Shown piece after piece: positions 27,802 through 38,021 of a stretch of DNA of 64,000 nucleotides. The stretch spans positions 112,808 through 176,807 of IMG/VR virus record IMGVR_UViG_3300032285_004073; one strand, given 5' to 3'. The stretch's first letter is position 1; each line of letters opens with the position of its first letter. Made by a program: the position numbers and the translations under genes. Origin of the DNA: a virus. The notes under the pieces were generated by a model that searched no databases, was not told where the DNA came from, and was given only the letters and a program-made list of their open reading frames with translations.

Positions 27802-29568
27802 ATGGCTTACACAAGAATTCCAAGTTTACCAGGTAATATTACAGTCGACGATGTCAATGATCTTTTAGCCATTGAACAGGATATTACTAGAAAAATTACA
27901 CCATTAACTCTAGTAACTTCCACCGTTCAACAATTATCAACCACAACCGTATTACAGAATACAGACTTATTACCTGTATCACAAGGCGCCTTTAATAACA
28001 TAACCAACAACGTATCCATAGACACGTTAATTAAATATATAGAACAAAATGTTCAATCTATTCAAGATTGTTTTTATGTCGGAACTTACGGAGTAGATGA
28101 AGATAATGATTTAGCCGGAAGAGGTCGTAACGAAGAAGCTCCGTTCTTAACCATTAAAAAAGCCGTTGCAAGAGTTGCTCAATTAAGAGCACAGGGTGAT
28201 AATTCACCTTATACTATATTTGTAAAATCAGGAACTTATGTAGAACAAAATCCTATTTATCTCCCAGCTTATACATCCATCATTGGTGATGGTTTGAGAA
28301 GAGTCAGTATTAGACCAGCAAATCCTACATTAGATATTTTTTGGGTTAATAATGCTTGTTATATTTGGGGAGTAACATTTAGAGGTCATATGAGCCCTTC
28401 AGCTGCAGTAGCATTCCCCATTTCACAAGATGCATTAAACAATGTAGCGCCATATAATACTGATCCCTCACCTTATACATTAGCGTTTAATAACGCATAT
28501 AATTATCAAGACCCGACACATGTAAACAATTATGTAATAGATGCTTCTTTGTATCAACGTAATCCTATTATAACAGTTAGTCCTTACACTCAAGGTTGCA
28601 CCTCTTATGCAGAACAGTCTTATACAAGAGGAGTAGGAAATAATGATGCCGGGTGTGGAATGAGAATAGACGGAGCCTTGGTAAATGGTCCTCTTCCGGA
28701 TGGTGCAGGTATAAGAAGTATGGTTATTGATTCCTTTACTCAGGTTAATCAAGGAGGTAAAGGTATACATCTCCTCAATCATGGTTATGCTCAATTTGTT
28801 AGTACCTTTACAGTTTGTACAACAGAAGGAATTTTAGCAGAAAGTGGTGCAACTTGTTCTATCAGTACTTCTAATTGCACTTTTGGATTGTCTGGTCTAG
28901 TAGCTAGAGGAATGTCCAAAACACCAATATTATCTGGTATTTTTGCAGGAGGCGGATCAGGTGTTAATTCTTTCTCTATAACCAATGTAGGACCGGTTCC
29001 TATTAACAACAATCAGATCATAGCACAATTACCTTATCCCGGATTAGCTTTCACTGTAGGAGATAACTCCATAATACCGTCTTCTGGTGCAGGGTATTCT
29101 GGTATAAGTGAACAAACAATAAGTCCTATTAGTAAGACTAATAGATTATTAAATTTCTTTATTAATAATCCAGTAGTTAAAACTGGTAATAATACTTATA
29201 GAATAGATTTGGATAATAATATAGGTGCAAATCTAGGAGCTTATGTAGGCCAAACTGTAAGATTCTATGCAAGAAGTGCTATAGCAACCGGATCTCACAC
29301 CTTTGAATATATGGGTTGTGGTACCAATATATTAAGTGCTCTTCCTTCTCATGGTGGACAAGTAAATAATTCCAATGAAGTAGTGTATGATGGTTTATAC
29401 GACACTAATGCCCCTGGTATAGTTTACTATACAAGTTCTAATGAAAAGGGTAATTTTAAAGTAGGTCCCAATTTTACTATTGTACAAAGTACTGGTACTA
29501 TTGAAGGAGATACATTTAAAAGATCTATTTTAACTTTAGTTACTCCATTAACGATAGCTTTGGAATAA
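27802..29568 (+). CDS. Right-handed beta-helix tail protein (pectate-lyase-like)
   Basis: The 588-aa protein contains GRNEEAPFLTIKKAVARVAQ then TIFVKSGTYVEQNPIYLPAY, then TSIIGDGLRRVSIRP. This is the classic opening of a pectin/pectate-lyase-like beta-helix in phage tailspikes. Helix rungs follow (CYIWGVTFRG, GIRSMVIDSFTQVNQGGKGI, GTTEGILAESGATCSISTSN-like turns). The N-terminal 90 residues (ITVDDVNDLLAIEQDITRKI) probably form the attachment domain. A depolymerase activity is possible, but no catalytic residues can be assigned by eye. Confidence 0.7.
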   Translation: MAYTRIPSLPGNITVDDVNDLLAIEQDITRKITPLTLVTSTVQQLSTTTVLQNTDLLPVSQGAFNNITNNVSIDTLIKYIEQNVQSIQDCFYVGTYGVDEDNDLAGRGRNEEAPFLTIKKAVARVAQLRAQGDNSPYTIFVKSGTYVEQNPIYLPAYTSIIGDGLRRVSIRPANPTLDIFWVNNACYIWGVTFRGHMSPSAAVAFPISQDALNNVAPYNTDPSPYTLAFNNAYNYQDPTHVNNYVIDASLYQRNPIITVSPYTQGCTSYAEQSYTRGVGNNDAGCGMRIDGALVNGPLPDGAGIRSMVIDSFTQVNQGGKGIHLLNHGYAQFVSTFTVCTTEGILAESGATCSISTSNCTFGLSGLVARGMSKTPILSGIFAGGGSGVNSFSITNVGPVPINNNQIIAQLPYPGLAFTVGDNSIIPSSGAGYSGISEQTISPISKTNRLLNFFINNPVVKTGNNTYRIDLDNNIGANLGAYVGQTVRFYARSAIATGSHTFEYMGCGTNILSALPSHGGQVNNSNEVVYDGLYDTNAPGIVYYTSSNEKGNFKVGPNFTIVQSTGTIEGDTFKRSILTLVTPLTIALE

Positions 29569-29583
29569 TTATATATAACTATT

Positions 29584-29937
29584 ATGGCAAACTACCCACT
29601 TAATTATTTCTTAAGAAAATCTCAAGCTGTAACAACAATTCCTACAATTGTTTATACAGTACCATTTGAAAGAGCTGGTATTCTCATTACAGCTTTAGCT
29701 AGTAATTTAACAAATACAACCCAGACAGTAAATGTATCATTATCGACTACTTCAGTAGCTGGTAGTAATTTCGATATTCTTAAGAATTTTCAATTACCTC
29801 CTAATGATACAACCAATGTAGTAATTAATAAATTAGTCTTAGGAGAATACGATAATTTTATTATATCAGCACCCAATGCTCCCTTGGGATCTGTTAATAT
29901 TACTCTTTCAGTATTAGAATCGGTTAATACCCGATAA
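29584..29937 (+). CDS. Small tail-associated beta protein (117 aa)
   Basis: The sequence includes TIVYTVPFERAGILITALAS, then LTNTTQTVNVSLS. The same V-P-F-E-R-A core occurs near the N-terminus of the protein at 35205 (YQVPFERATFDISLTNL), so the two share a small domain. The fold looks like a beta-sandwich with alternating strands. It sits between the beta-helix and the large repeat fibre, suggesting a virion component that decorates or connects fibres. Confidence 0.55.
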   Translation: MANYPLNYFLRKSQAVTTIPTIVYTVPFERAGILITALASNLTNTTQTVNVSLSTTSVAGSNFDILKNFQLPPNDTTNVVINKLVLGEYDNFIISAPNAPLGSVNITLSVLESVNTR

Positions 29938-29945
29938 CATTAATC

Positions 29946-32900
29946 ATGCAGTCCTACCACCAGACAGTAGCAAATGAAATTCCTTTAAAGAGTTTGGCGT
30001 CCGTTACAAGTCGCCATATTCCTTATTTGTTTAATTTCATATCTTTAGATTTTGCAGAACCTAGTTTGGGGTTACCTACAGGATCATCTACTCAAAAATC
30101 TAATACCAATTATTATTTTCCAGTCATTACCATTCATCCCACTTATAGTGGTTCTAGAGCATTTACAGGAGCCAATTCTTTATATGTAAATAATACCACT
30201 TTATATGTAGGTACTAATATTGTAGCTGGTCCTGGTAATATTACCAATAACACATCTTCTAGTATTGTAGGTGGGTCTAGTAATGCAACAGTTGCTTGTA
30301 ATTCATTCATAGGTGGAGGCTCCGGTAATTCTGCCATTGGTGCCTATTCAAATGTAGTAGGTGGTATAAGCAATAGTGCTAAGGGTCTTTATTCTTCAAT
30401 TCTTGGTGGTAATTTAAATAATGCAGATAATAATGCTTCTGTAATTGCCGGTGGAACCGGTAATATAGCTTGTGGTTACGCTTCTGCAACATTAGGAGGC
30501 AAATACAATTGTGTTACTGGAGATTATTCTTCTGCTATAGGAGCATGTAATACTGTTTCAGGAGATTACTCGACCGTAACAGGTCTGGGCAATAATACAA
30601 AAGGTGATTATACTGCTATAATAGGTGGTAGTAATAATATCATTTGTCAAAGTAAGGCTGGAGATTATGGCGGATCTGTTATAATTGGAGGAAGTACTAG
30701 TTGTATTATTAATAACTCTTTCAATACAATTGCTGGAGGAGAAGGTCATTGTCTACATAATACATCACACGCCTTTGTAGGTGGTGGTATAGGCAATAAT
30801 ATTGAAGGATACTTTTGTCAAAATACTCCGTACCTGGATAGTGCCACTATAGTCGGCGGCTATGTCAATTATATTGGTTGTCATGGATGTAATGCATTCA
30901 TTGGTGGTGGTAGTTTCAATTCAGCATGTTGTGGGGCTTCTAGTGTTGTAGGTGGATGTTATAATAAAGCTGTCGGATGTCAATCCACGGTATCTGGTGG
31001 ATATTCCAATTCTGCCTGTGGTGAGAGTTCTTTTGTAGGTGCAGGTTTTAATAATTGTGCTAATGGACGATTTTCTTTTGTAGGTGCAGGGTTTGGTAAT
31101 CGTGCTGACGGAAATTATTCAGTAGTAGTAGGGGGAGGTAGTGATTTTTGTGAATCAAATACGGCTTCTAGTGATTACTCTTTTATCGGTGCTGGAAGCT
31201 GTAACTGTATTGAATTGTGCGCCTTTGGTTCTGTCATAGTGGGCGGACAAAGCAATTGTATTGCAGGAGCATGTTTACATCAAAGCGCTTTTAATTCTGT
31301 TATAGTAGGTGGCGTTAATAATAGTATCTCCGAAACTGGATGCGGTTCTTTTATAGGCGGTGGTAGTAGCAATAACGTTTCTGGAAGATATTCTGTTATA
31401 GTAGGTGGTGGATTAGATCCTAATACAGTTTCTGGAAACTATTCTTTTATTGGGTCTGGTGGCAATCATTGTTTATGTGGAGACAGTTCATTTATAGGTG
31501 CTGGCGGAGAAAATAAAATAGGTCGATTCTATAATTCTGCTATATTATCAGGAGCAACAAATACTCTTAGTGGTGATGAATCCGCAATTATATCTGGTTT
31601 ATGCAATATTATTTGTAATAATACAGAAGCTTCTATTATAGGTGCAGGTCAATGTAATCACTTAAACGGTTATAGTTCTTTCTTAGGTGCCGGTACGGAA
31701 AATAAAATTTGTGCAGCTGATGCTTCATCTATAGTATCCGGTTGTTCTAATACTATAAAACATTGCCAAAATGGTTGTAGTGTCACAGGTTCTTTTATAG
31801 GTGGCGGTAGTACCAATTATATAAAAAATGATTATTCAGCTATAGTTGGTGGTTACTTAAATACAAACTCTGGCAAATATTCTATTGTAGGAGCAGGTTC
31901 TGGTAATAAAATCTCCAGTAATTTATCATTTATAGCAGGTGGTCAATGCAATGATACAAAGACCTTTGATAATACCTTTATTTTAGGTTCCAAATTAAGT
32001 GCTTCTAAAATTGATTTTACCTATGTTAATAATATCTCTTCTCAGGGTGATGTAAGAGCTAACTATATTAGTTCCAATAGTAGTAATATAACATCTCTTA
32101 CATCTACCAATATAGTTACTAGCAATATTAAAGCACTAGGCATTCTGACAGTCTCGGGAAATGCTATTTTTGGTAATGATGTATCGATAAACAATAATCT
32201 TACAGTATATGGATTAATTTGTGCTGTAAGTGGTATTAAATTTAATACAACCTATGTATCTGCTACAACTGCTTTAAGTGTTATTAATACAGGTATAGGG
32301 CCAGCGTTTTATGTAAGTCAAACAGGTACTTATGATATAGCGCAATTTGTATCTACTCAGGGTTATGAAGTATTGCACGTAGGCAACTCTCCGGTTCTTC
32401 CTTCTAATGGTACAAATGGATATGTTGGTATTAACACTAAGACACCTAATGCAGAACTTACTGTTAATGGTTCTATATCTTCTAATAATTCAATATATAT
32501 TAAGAATTCTGTATATGCAGATAAGATCTATACCCAGACTTTATCAGCTGCCAGTACTATCATAACAAATGATTTATCATCTAATAATAGCGTATATTCT
32601 ATTATATATAAAACACCTCGTGGTAACAGTGATCAATGGCAATCCGTTTATGATAACCAAACCAACATTCTCACCTTAACAGGTAATTGGCAATCAACAT
32701 ATCAAACCGTATGTGCTTTAAGTGCTAGATGGGAATCTGTATATCAAACGGTTTGTGCTTTAAGTGCTGGGTGGCAAACTTTCTATCAAAATTCTAGTTC
32801 GTTTGCAACTACATCTTTTGTACAAAATAATTTCTTACCATTATCCGGTGGCACCATGATTGGTGATATTAGTTCTGTTAATGTTATTAAGGCTAGAGGT

Positions 32901-33386
32901 TTCTGGGCTAACAATACCTATAATAGTTTAAGTGGTAGTGGTGTTATTATTGACTATCTCCAAGGTTCACCAGGCGTAGGACGCATTAGTGTAAATAATG
33001 ATACCGGTTCCGATTCCCTAGCGTTTTACAGCAAAGGTGTAATCAATAATACACCCACATTATATCTTTCATCAAATAATTTTGTTGGTATTAATACACC
33101 CATACCAAACCAACACTTAACCGTCAATGGAAACATCAGTGCCACTGGTATCATATTTGGAGCAGGCACTTTATACAAAGCTGTAACTTCTATAGGTAAC
33201 GGTACATTACGCACTTTTAATTTTAATCACAACTTAAATACAAGAGACATTGTCACACAGGTTTATGATAATATCACCTATGCAGTGGTATATCCTACCA
33301 TAGTGAATACCGGTCTGAATTCTGTAAGTATTACATTCAACACAGCACCAGCCTTAACGGCTTATAGAGTAGTAGTACAAGGATAA
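29946..33386 (+). CDS. Long tail fibre with about 35 YadA-head-like repeats (Cys-rich)
   Basis: The 1146-aa protein is dominated by about 35 repeats of roughly 15-20 residues of the type (S/A)-x-(I/V)-(I/V/L)-G-G-G-x-x-N-x-x-x-G-x-Y-S, between about residues 105 and 680. This resembles the left-handed beta-roll of trimeric autotransporter (YadA) heads. Many repeats carry Cys (CNSFIGGG, ACCGASSVVGG, CNCIELC). A stalk with tandem YQTVCALSA(R/G)W heptad-like repeats follows, then a C-terminal strand domain. I infer a trimeric fibre. The next gene encodes a related protein, suggesting duplication. Confidence 0.7.
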   Translation: MQSYHQTVANEIPLKSLASVTSRHIPYLFNFISLDFAEPSLGLPTGSSTQKSNTNYYFPVITIHPTYSGSRAFTGANSLYVNNTTLYVGTNIVAGPGNITNNTSSSIVGGSSNATVACNSFIGGGSGNSAIGAYSNVVGGISNSAKGLYSSILGGNLNNADNNASVIAGGTGNIACGYASATLGGKYNCVTGDYSSAIGACNTVSGDYSTVTGLGNNTKGDYTAIIGGSNNIICQSKAGDYGGSVIIGGSTSCIINNSFNTIAGGEGHCLHNTSHAFVGGGIGNNIEGYFCQNTPYLDSATIVGGYVNYIGCHGCNAFIGGGSFNSACCGASSVVGGCYNKAVGCQSTVSGGYSNSACGESSFVGAGFNNCANGRFSFVGAGFGNRADGNYSVVVGGGSDFCESNTASSDYSFIGAGSCNCIELCAFGSVIVGGQSNCIAGACLHQSAFNSVIVGGVNNSISETGCGSFIGGGSSNNVSGRYSVIVGGGLDPNTVSGNYSFIGSGGNHCLCGDSSFIGAGGENKIGRFYNSAILSGATNTLSGDESAIISGLCNIICNNTEASIIGAGQCNHLNGYSSFLGAGTENKICAADASSIVSGCSNTIKHCQNGCSVTGSFIGGGSTNYIKNDYSAIVGGYLNTNSGKYSIVGAGSGNKISSNLSFIAGGQCNDTKTFDNTFILGSKLSASKIDFTYVNNISSQGDVRANYISSNSSNITSLTSTNIVTSNIKALGILTVSGNAIFGNDVSINNNLTVYGLICAVSGIKFNTTYVSATTALSVINTGIGPAFYVSQTGTYDIAQFVSTQGYEVLHVGNSPVLPSNGTNGYVGINTKTPNAELTVNGSISSNNSIYIKNSVYADKIYTQTLSAASTIITNDLSSNNSVYSIIYKTPRGNSDQWQSVYDNQTNILTLTGNWQSTYQTVCALSARWESVYQTVCALSAGWQTFYQNSSSFATTSFVQNNFLPLSGGTMIGDISSVNVIKARGFWANNTYNSLSGSGVIIDYLQGSPGVGRISVNNDTGSDSLAFYSKGVINNTPTLYLSSNNFVGINTPIPNQHLTVNGNISATGIIFGAGTLYKAVTSIGNGTLRTFNFNHNLNTRDIVTQVYDNITYAVVYPTIVNTGLNSVSITFNTAPALTAYRVVVQG

Positions 33387-33397
33387 TTTAAATATAT

Positions 33398-35203
33398 ATG
33401 GCTATTAATTTTTTAGATAACGTTTGCGTAAACACAACATTAAGTGCAACTTCAATTTGTTCTTCAAATTTCTGTGGAACAACTTTTTGCGGAACAAATT
33501 TCTACGGTAATGGTTGTGGGTTAACTAACTTAAATGTACCACCTACAACGGCAATATATATTCCGGGCACTGGATTAGGATCAATTAAACCTTTATCCGG
33601 ATCTAATACATCATCAGGGTTTTATTCCATTGTATTAGGAGGTGTCAATAATTCATCTTTAAGTTCTTTTAATGCTATAGGTAATGGATGTTACAATTAC
33701 ACGGAAGGTCGTTATTCCTTGGTAGGAAATGGTTCTTCTAATTGTATTACGCAAAACAATCTTATCTTGATAGGCTCAACTATATTAAACGGATTTGACA
33801 ATTCTATTAATAATAGCACTGGAGGCAATAATAGCATTAATAACACTATTATTGCAGGTTCCAATAACCTTATAGATACTTCTTGCTTCTCTTCCTCTAT
33901 AAATGGTTGTGGACAAAAAATAGGTGCTTATGGATGTTATGCCACTCTTATTAATGGATGTTTAAATAATATAGGAACTGATAAACATTCAACTATAGCT
34001 AACGGATGTTGTAATCAAACTTTAAACGGAAATAACAATTTCATAGGAGCTGGTGTTTGTAATTTGATGAACGGAGCACAATGCTCGACTATATTAAATG
34101 GTTTGAGAAATTGTGTAGGTACCACTTATCTATCTTTAGCAAATGGATTTATTGCCGGAGGTTGTTATAACACTATATGTAGTGGAACTTGCAATTCTTA
34201 CATTTTAGGATGTAATATTACTGCAGGAACCTCTAATACCACCTTCGTAAATAATCTTAGCTCCGGTGGATCAATTTGTAGTACAACATTATATGTCAAT
34301 GGTACACAAATAAATCCAGTTTCTCCGTATGCTTTTAGTAATACCGGAACTAATAACATTGTTACAGCTTGTACTACTCAAAATAATTGTTTTTCACAAG
34401 ATGCTCAATTAAACATCTGTAATTCAGTTATAGGTAGTGGATATAATAATACTATTGCTACTCGTAATCCTAATAATAGTATTAACTCCATGTGTAACTC
34501 CGTTATCAACGGAGGAAGTAATAATTGCATTTCTGCTTATCAAAGCTCCATGCTCAATAATGTTATTGGTGGTGGTGACAATAACAAAATATATAATTCT
34601 AATTATGCATTTATAGCAAATGGAAATTACAATTCTGTAACAGCCAATAACGTTTTTGTCTTAGGTTCTGGATTAAGTGCCAATCAATCTAATTTCACTT
34701 ATGTTAATAATTTAAGTTCTCAGGGCGTTATAACGACCCCCACTATAAGTGCTACTAATACATTTTTAACTAATATAACTTCAACAAATATTGTTGCTAA
34801 TAATATAACAGCCAATAGTAATTTATATGTTAATGGTAATATTACTACCTCAGGTAATATATTTGGTCTTAATCCGTCACCTTTTACTCCTATATCAGGA
34901 AATACCTATAGTCTTCAATTGTCAGACAATTCTTCTACATTCGGTGCTCTCAATGCCGGAGGGTTGATATTATCAATTTTAGGTAATATTAGTTACCCAA
35001 CAGGATATCAAATTAGTATGATTCAATTAGGTGGTATGACTGCACAGGTTTATGTCTCTGGAGGTTATGTCTCTGGAGTTGGAAGTATAAATGTTAATTC
35101 TTCTAATGGATATCTTAAGACAAGCTCTCAATATTCAGCTGCTAGTTTAATTTATACAGGTGCTACTGCAGGTTGGGTATTATACGGCGATCTCTCTAAT
35201 TAA
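33398..35203 (+). CDS. Second YadA-like repeat fibre protein (601 aa)
   Basis: The protein has the same repeat style as the preceding fibre (YSIVLGGVNNSSLSSF, YSLVGNGSSNCITQN, TIIAGSNNLIDTSC) but degenerate. The LGSGLSANQSNFTYVNNLSS segment is nearly identical to segments in the proteins at 22628 and 29946. The N-terminus has closely spaced Cys (SICSSNFCGTTFCGTNFYG). The C-terminal domain (SLQLSDNSSTFGALNAGGLI ... GYQISMIQLGGMTAQVY) is distinct and may be the receptor-facing tip. Trimeric fibre assembly is inferred. Confidence 0.65.
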   Translation: MAINFLDNVCVNTTLSATSICSSNFCGTTFCGTNFYGNGCGLTNLNVPPTTAIYIPGTGLGSIKPLSGSNTSSGFYSIVLGGVNNSSLSSFNAIGNGCYNYTEGRYSLVGNGSSNCITQNNLILIGSTILNGFDNSINNSTGGNNSINNTIIAGSNNLIDTSCFSSSINGCGQKIGAYGCYATLINGCLNNIGTDKHSTIANGCCNQTLNGNNNFIGAGVCNLMNGAQCSTILNGLRNCVGTTYLSLANGFIAGGCYNTICSGTCNSYILGCNITAGTSNTTFVNNLSSGGSICSTTLYVNGTQINPVSPYAFSNTGTNNIVTACTTQNNCFSQDAQLNICNSVIGSGYNNTIATRNPNNSINSMCNSVINGGSNNCISAYQSSMLNNVIGGGDNNKIYNSNYAFIANGNYNSVTANNVFVLGSGLSANQSNFTYVNNLSSQGVITTPTISATNTFLTNITSTNIVANNITANSNLYVNGNITTSGNIFGLNPSPFTPISGNTYSLQLSDNSSTFGALNAGGLILSILGNISYPTGYQISMIQLGGMTAQVYVSGGYVSGVGSINVNSSNGYLKTSSQYSAASLIYTGATAGWVLYGDLSN

Positions 35204-35204
35204 T

Positions 35205-37553
35205 ATGATTGCTAATACTATAGGAACTCTTAGTAAATTAAATAGACAGGTAAAAAATACAGTTCCTACAATAGATGTATATTCTGGTACATTTTACCAA
35301 GTTCCTTTTGAACGAGCCACTTTTGATATATCCCTAACTAATTTAATTGATGATATACAATTAACATATTTTAAATCAGCAGATTATGGCAGCACTGGGG
35401 TTAATTACATATTATATTCCCCAGATTTAAAATATGTTTATTTAATAAACAACACCCACGTCATTCAAGCCGATAATTCTAACAATAAGGGACCTTTAGC
35501 TTCGGTATATGGCGACTCGGTAAAATTTAAAGTAATTAAATCCTGGAATATTGTCGGTGAAGCAATAGGATCTCATTGTCAGTATGGTGGTACGGCTTGT
35601 ATAACCTCTGATGGGCGTTACTTATACGTTCCAACTTACAACCCGTCATCAGCCCCAGGGTCCCGAGCAGGTATTAATATAATAGATACCGTAACTAATA
35701 CTCAAAATTCTCTTGCACAAGGTTATAGAAATTTTTCTACTTTCTTGTCTAAAGACGAAAAATTCTTATTTGTATCTGACCAAGGACTAAATGGTCTTTA
35801 TGCATTTGACATTTCAACAGATAAGATGAATCCTAGGTATTTAACTGGAGGATCCTTATATGATCCCAATATTACTAATAATAATACTAATAGTGGTATT
35901 ATATCCCCTGATAATAAAAATATTTACGTTTCAAGTAATACTCTAGGTGTATTCAAGGTTCCTTTATCTACGTATAATAATAGTGTAGAATTTAAACAAC
36001 CAATTATTAGGTACACGGCCGTGAATGGAGACAATATTAGCAATGGTAATCCAGAGGGATTGAGTATTTCACCAGATGGCAATATATTATATATACCGAA
36101 TTATTCCGTTACTAATGACTCTAAAAAACACTTAGTTCACGTTTTTAATTTATCCTCTAATACAATAACAGGATATTATAGTTCTAGTGACATCCCCACC
36201 AGTCAACAAAAGCCAAGAAACAGTTTTTTAGATCCTACATATACTTATTATTATGATTATAGTTTTCCGTTAACAAATAGCCCGTACGTACTAGTTAGGC
36301 CAATTTCTGATTTTGGTAACGTAAGGGCTGTTCCAGTGTGTTTTGATGGTGCAGGAACAAACTACACACGAACTATAGGAATACCTCCTATAGTCCCTGC
36401 ATCAGCTACTAATTTAAATTTAACCTATAACCGTTCTACAAAATCTCTCACAGCAACCTGGGTTGGATCACCCTATAGTGGCTTTACAGCACCATATAAC
36501 TATTCTCAAACAGCACAATATACTTTAAATTTAACTTCTCCTATACAAACATTAACAACCACAACAACAGCAACAACAGCATTTTTTTCTAATGTTTCTT
36601 CAGACAATGTTTTTAAGGCTTCTCTTTTTTCTTTTAATTCTGTAGGAAAATCATCTAACTATTATCAATTTTTTAGTACAGCATCTTATACTATTACAGC
36701 TTTTGTGCTTGGTGGCGGTGGTAGTGGTGGTGATCAACCATCTTCTGCTAATAGTGGTGGTGGTGGTGGTGGTGCAGCTGTTGCTGCAACTGCATTCCTT
36801 ACTAGTGGCCTTACCTATAATGTTACAGTAGGTAAAGGGGGTGTAGCCGGAGCTTCTTATGGGGGAGTAGAAGACGGTGGATACAGTGCTTTCTCAAATT
36901 TCTATTATTTATCAGCTGATGGAGGTGGAGCCGGGGGATCCAATACTACACCAGCCCATAGTAAAGGGACTGGAGGAGGTGCTGCTGGTACCTATGAAGA
37001 TGGAACCTCTAATCCTGGGGGCTATGGTATAGCGCCGTTTGGAAGTAACGGAGGAAGTAGCACTATTCATTCTGCTGGTGGTGGTGGTAGTGCTCAAAAC
37101 GCTACAGGAGGTATACAATATAATGCAAATGGTGGAGACGGTACGGCATATGTCGGCGGACAAGGTGCCCACGGTAATAATGCATTTTTGATAGATGCTC
37201 TAAGAGGAGGAACTAAACTTCTTGACCTCGGGCAAGATTTTTATGGAGGTGGAGGTGGAGGTGGAGATTATAATCCACTTAATTCCGGTTATGGAGCCTG
37301 GGGAGGTAATGGAGGCGGGGGTTCCGGTGGATATGGTATATATAATTTAGGATCTTCAGCTGGAGTCAACGGTAAAGGTGGAGGTGGAGGTGCCGGTCAC
37401 AATGGTGGACATGGCGTCGTAAAACTCTTTATACCGACCAAATATTATTCTGGTAAGACTACAGGATCACCAACAGTTACAACCACAACATTTAGTTCAG
37501 ACCCTATTATAGTTTTAACCTATAACTATCCAGGTGGAACTTACACTGCTTAA
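35205..37553 (+). CDS. Tail adhesin: propeller, FnIII-like and glycine-rich tip
   Basis: I start the gene at ATG 35205, two bases after the previous stop, giving 782 aa. The order is: a short V-P-F-E-R-A domain; a YVTN/NHL-like propeller (YLYVPTYNPSSAPGS, NIYVSSNTLGVFKV, ILYIPNYSV); a fibronectin-III-like segment (SATNLNLTYNRSTKSLTATW); then from about residue 505 a glycine-rich domain with GGGG runs and LTYNVTVGKGGV. Such Gly-rich domains occur in phage tip adhesins, where polyglycine-II helices carry variable receptor loops (for example Salmonella phage S16 gp38). Host recognition is the likely job. Confidence 0.65.
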   Translation: MIANTIGTLSKLNRQVKNTVPTIDVYSGTFYQVPFERATFDISLTNLIDDIQLTYFKSADYGSTGVNYILYSPDLKYVYLINNTHVIQADNSNNKGPLASVYGDSVKFKVIKSWNIVGEAIGSHCQYGGTACITSDGRYLYVPTYNPSSAPGSRAGINIIDTVTNTQNSLAQGYRNFSTFLSKDEKFLFVSDQGLNGLYAFDISTDKMNPRYLTGGSLYDPNITNNNTNSGIISPDNKNIYVSSNTLGVFKVPLSTYNNSVEFKQPIIRYTAVNGDNISNGNPEGLSISPDGNILYIPNYSVTNDSKKHLVHVFNLSSNTITGYYSSSDIPTSQQKPRNSFLDPTYTYYYDYSFPLTNSPYVLVRPISDFGNVRAVPVCFDGAGTNYTRTIGIPPIVPASATNLNLTYNRSTKSLTATWVGSPYSGFTAPYNYSQTAQYTLNLTSPIQTLTTTTTATTAFFSNVSSDNVFKASLFSFNSVGKSSNYYQFFSTASYTITAFVLGGGGSGGDQPSSANSGGGGGGAAVAATAFLTSGLTYNVTVGKGGVAGASYGGVEDGGYSAFSNFYYLSADGGGAGGSNTTPAHSKGTGGGAAGTYEDGTSNPGGYGIAPFGSNGGSSTIHSAGGGGSAQNATGGIQYNANGGDGTAYVGGQGAHGNNAFLIDALRGGTKLLDLGQDFYGGGGGGGDYNPLNSGYGAWGGNGGGGSGGYGIYNLGSSAGVNGKGGGGGAGHNGGHGVVKLFIPTKYYSGKTTGSPTVTTTTFSSDPIIVLTYNYPGGTYTA

Positions 37554-37558
37554 TAAGT

Positions 37559-38017
37559 TTATGGTCTGACCATAGAAAGCAAATAACTACCCTTGTTAAG
37601 GATGGTTAAAATATCTTCCTTAGTATTATTAAGACCTGAACATACTGTATTTACAAAAGTATTAAATTCCACAGAGGACAGTATATTCTTAAGTTGTGTA
37701 CTAATATCATTATAAGAATTAATAGTAGTAGCCGGGTCTACATTATATTGTGACAAATCTTGAGTATCTATTTGTAAATTGAAGGATGGGAATATTGCAT
37801 TATAAGATTTAGTTGTTCCTATAATCTCTTCCTGAAGCTTGTCAAAGGATTCGTCTAGACTTTCATATACTTCTCCTAATATTTCATGTACATTAATATC
37901 TTCTGCATACCAATGGAGTAGATGAATATGAGTTTGGACAGACTTTAAAATTAAACCAAATACCCTCGTAGAGTCTAAAGAGTCTGGCGTTGTTATTTTG
38001 ACAATTTCTATTTCCAT
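37559..38017 (-). CDS. DUF5856-like (possibly ferritin/Dps-fold) phage protein
   Basis: The 152-aa all-helical protein has LILKSVQTHIHLLHWYAED, INVHEILGEVYESLDESFDK and LQEEIIG. The H-x-H-L-x-H-W ... HE-x-L-x-x-x-Y pattern resembles DUF5856 phage proteins, which look like Dps/ferritin helices. Metal binding is possible through these His/Glu residues but unproven. It ends 5 nt from the convergent adhesin gene and is the last gene of the minus-strand tail run. Confidence 0.5.
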   Translation of the reverse strand: MEIEIVKITTPDSLDSTRVFGLILKSVQTHIHLLHWYAEDINVHEILGEVYESLDESFDKLQEEIIGTTKSYNAIFPSFNLQIDTQDLSQYNVDPATTINSYNDISTQLKNILSSVEFNTFVNTVCSGLNNTKEDILTILNKGSYLLSMVRP

Positions 38018-38021
38018 AATT

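Noticed and set aside
30256-31960. Regular short repeats that might suggest a CRISPR array
   Set aside because: The periodicity is in the protein (YadA-like repeats); DNA units are diverged, have no constant repeat/spacer structure and are in frame.
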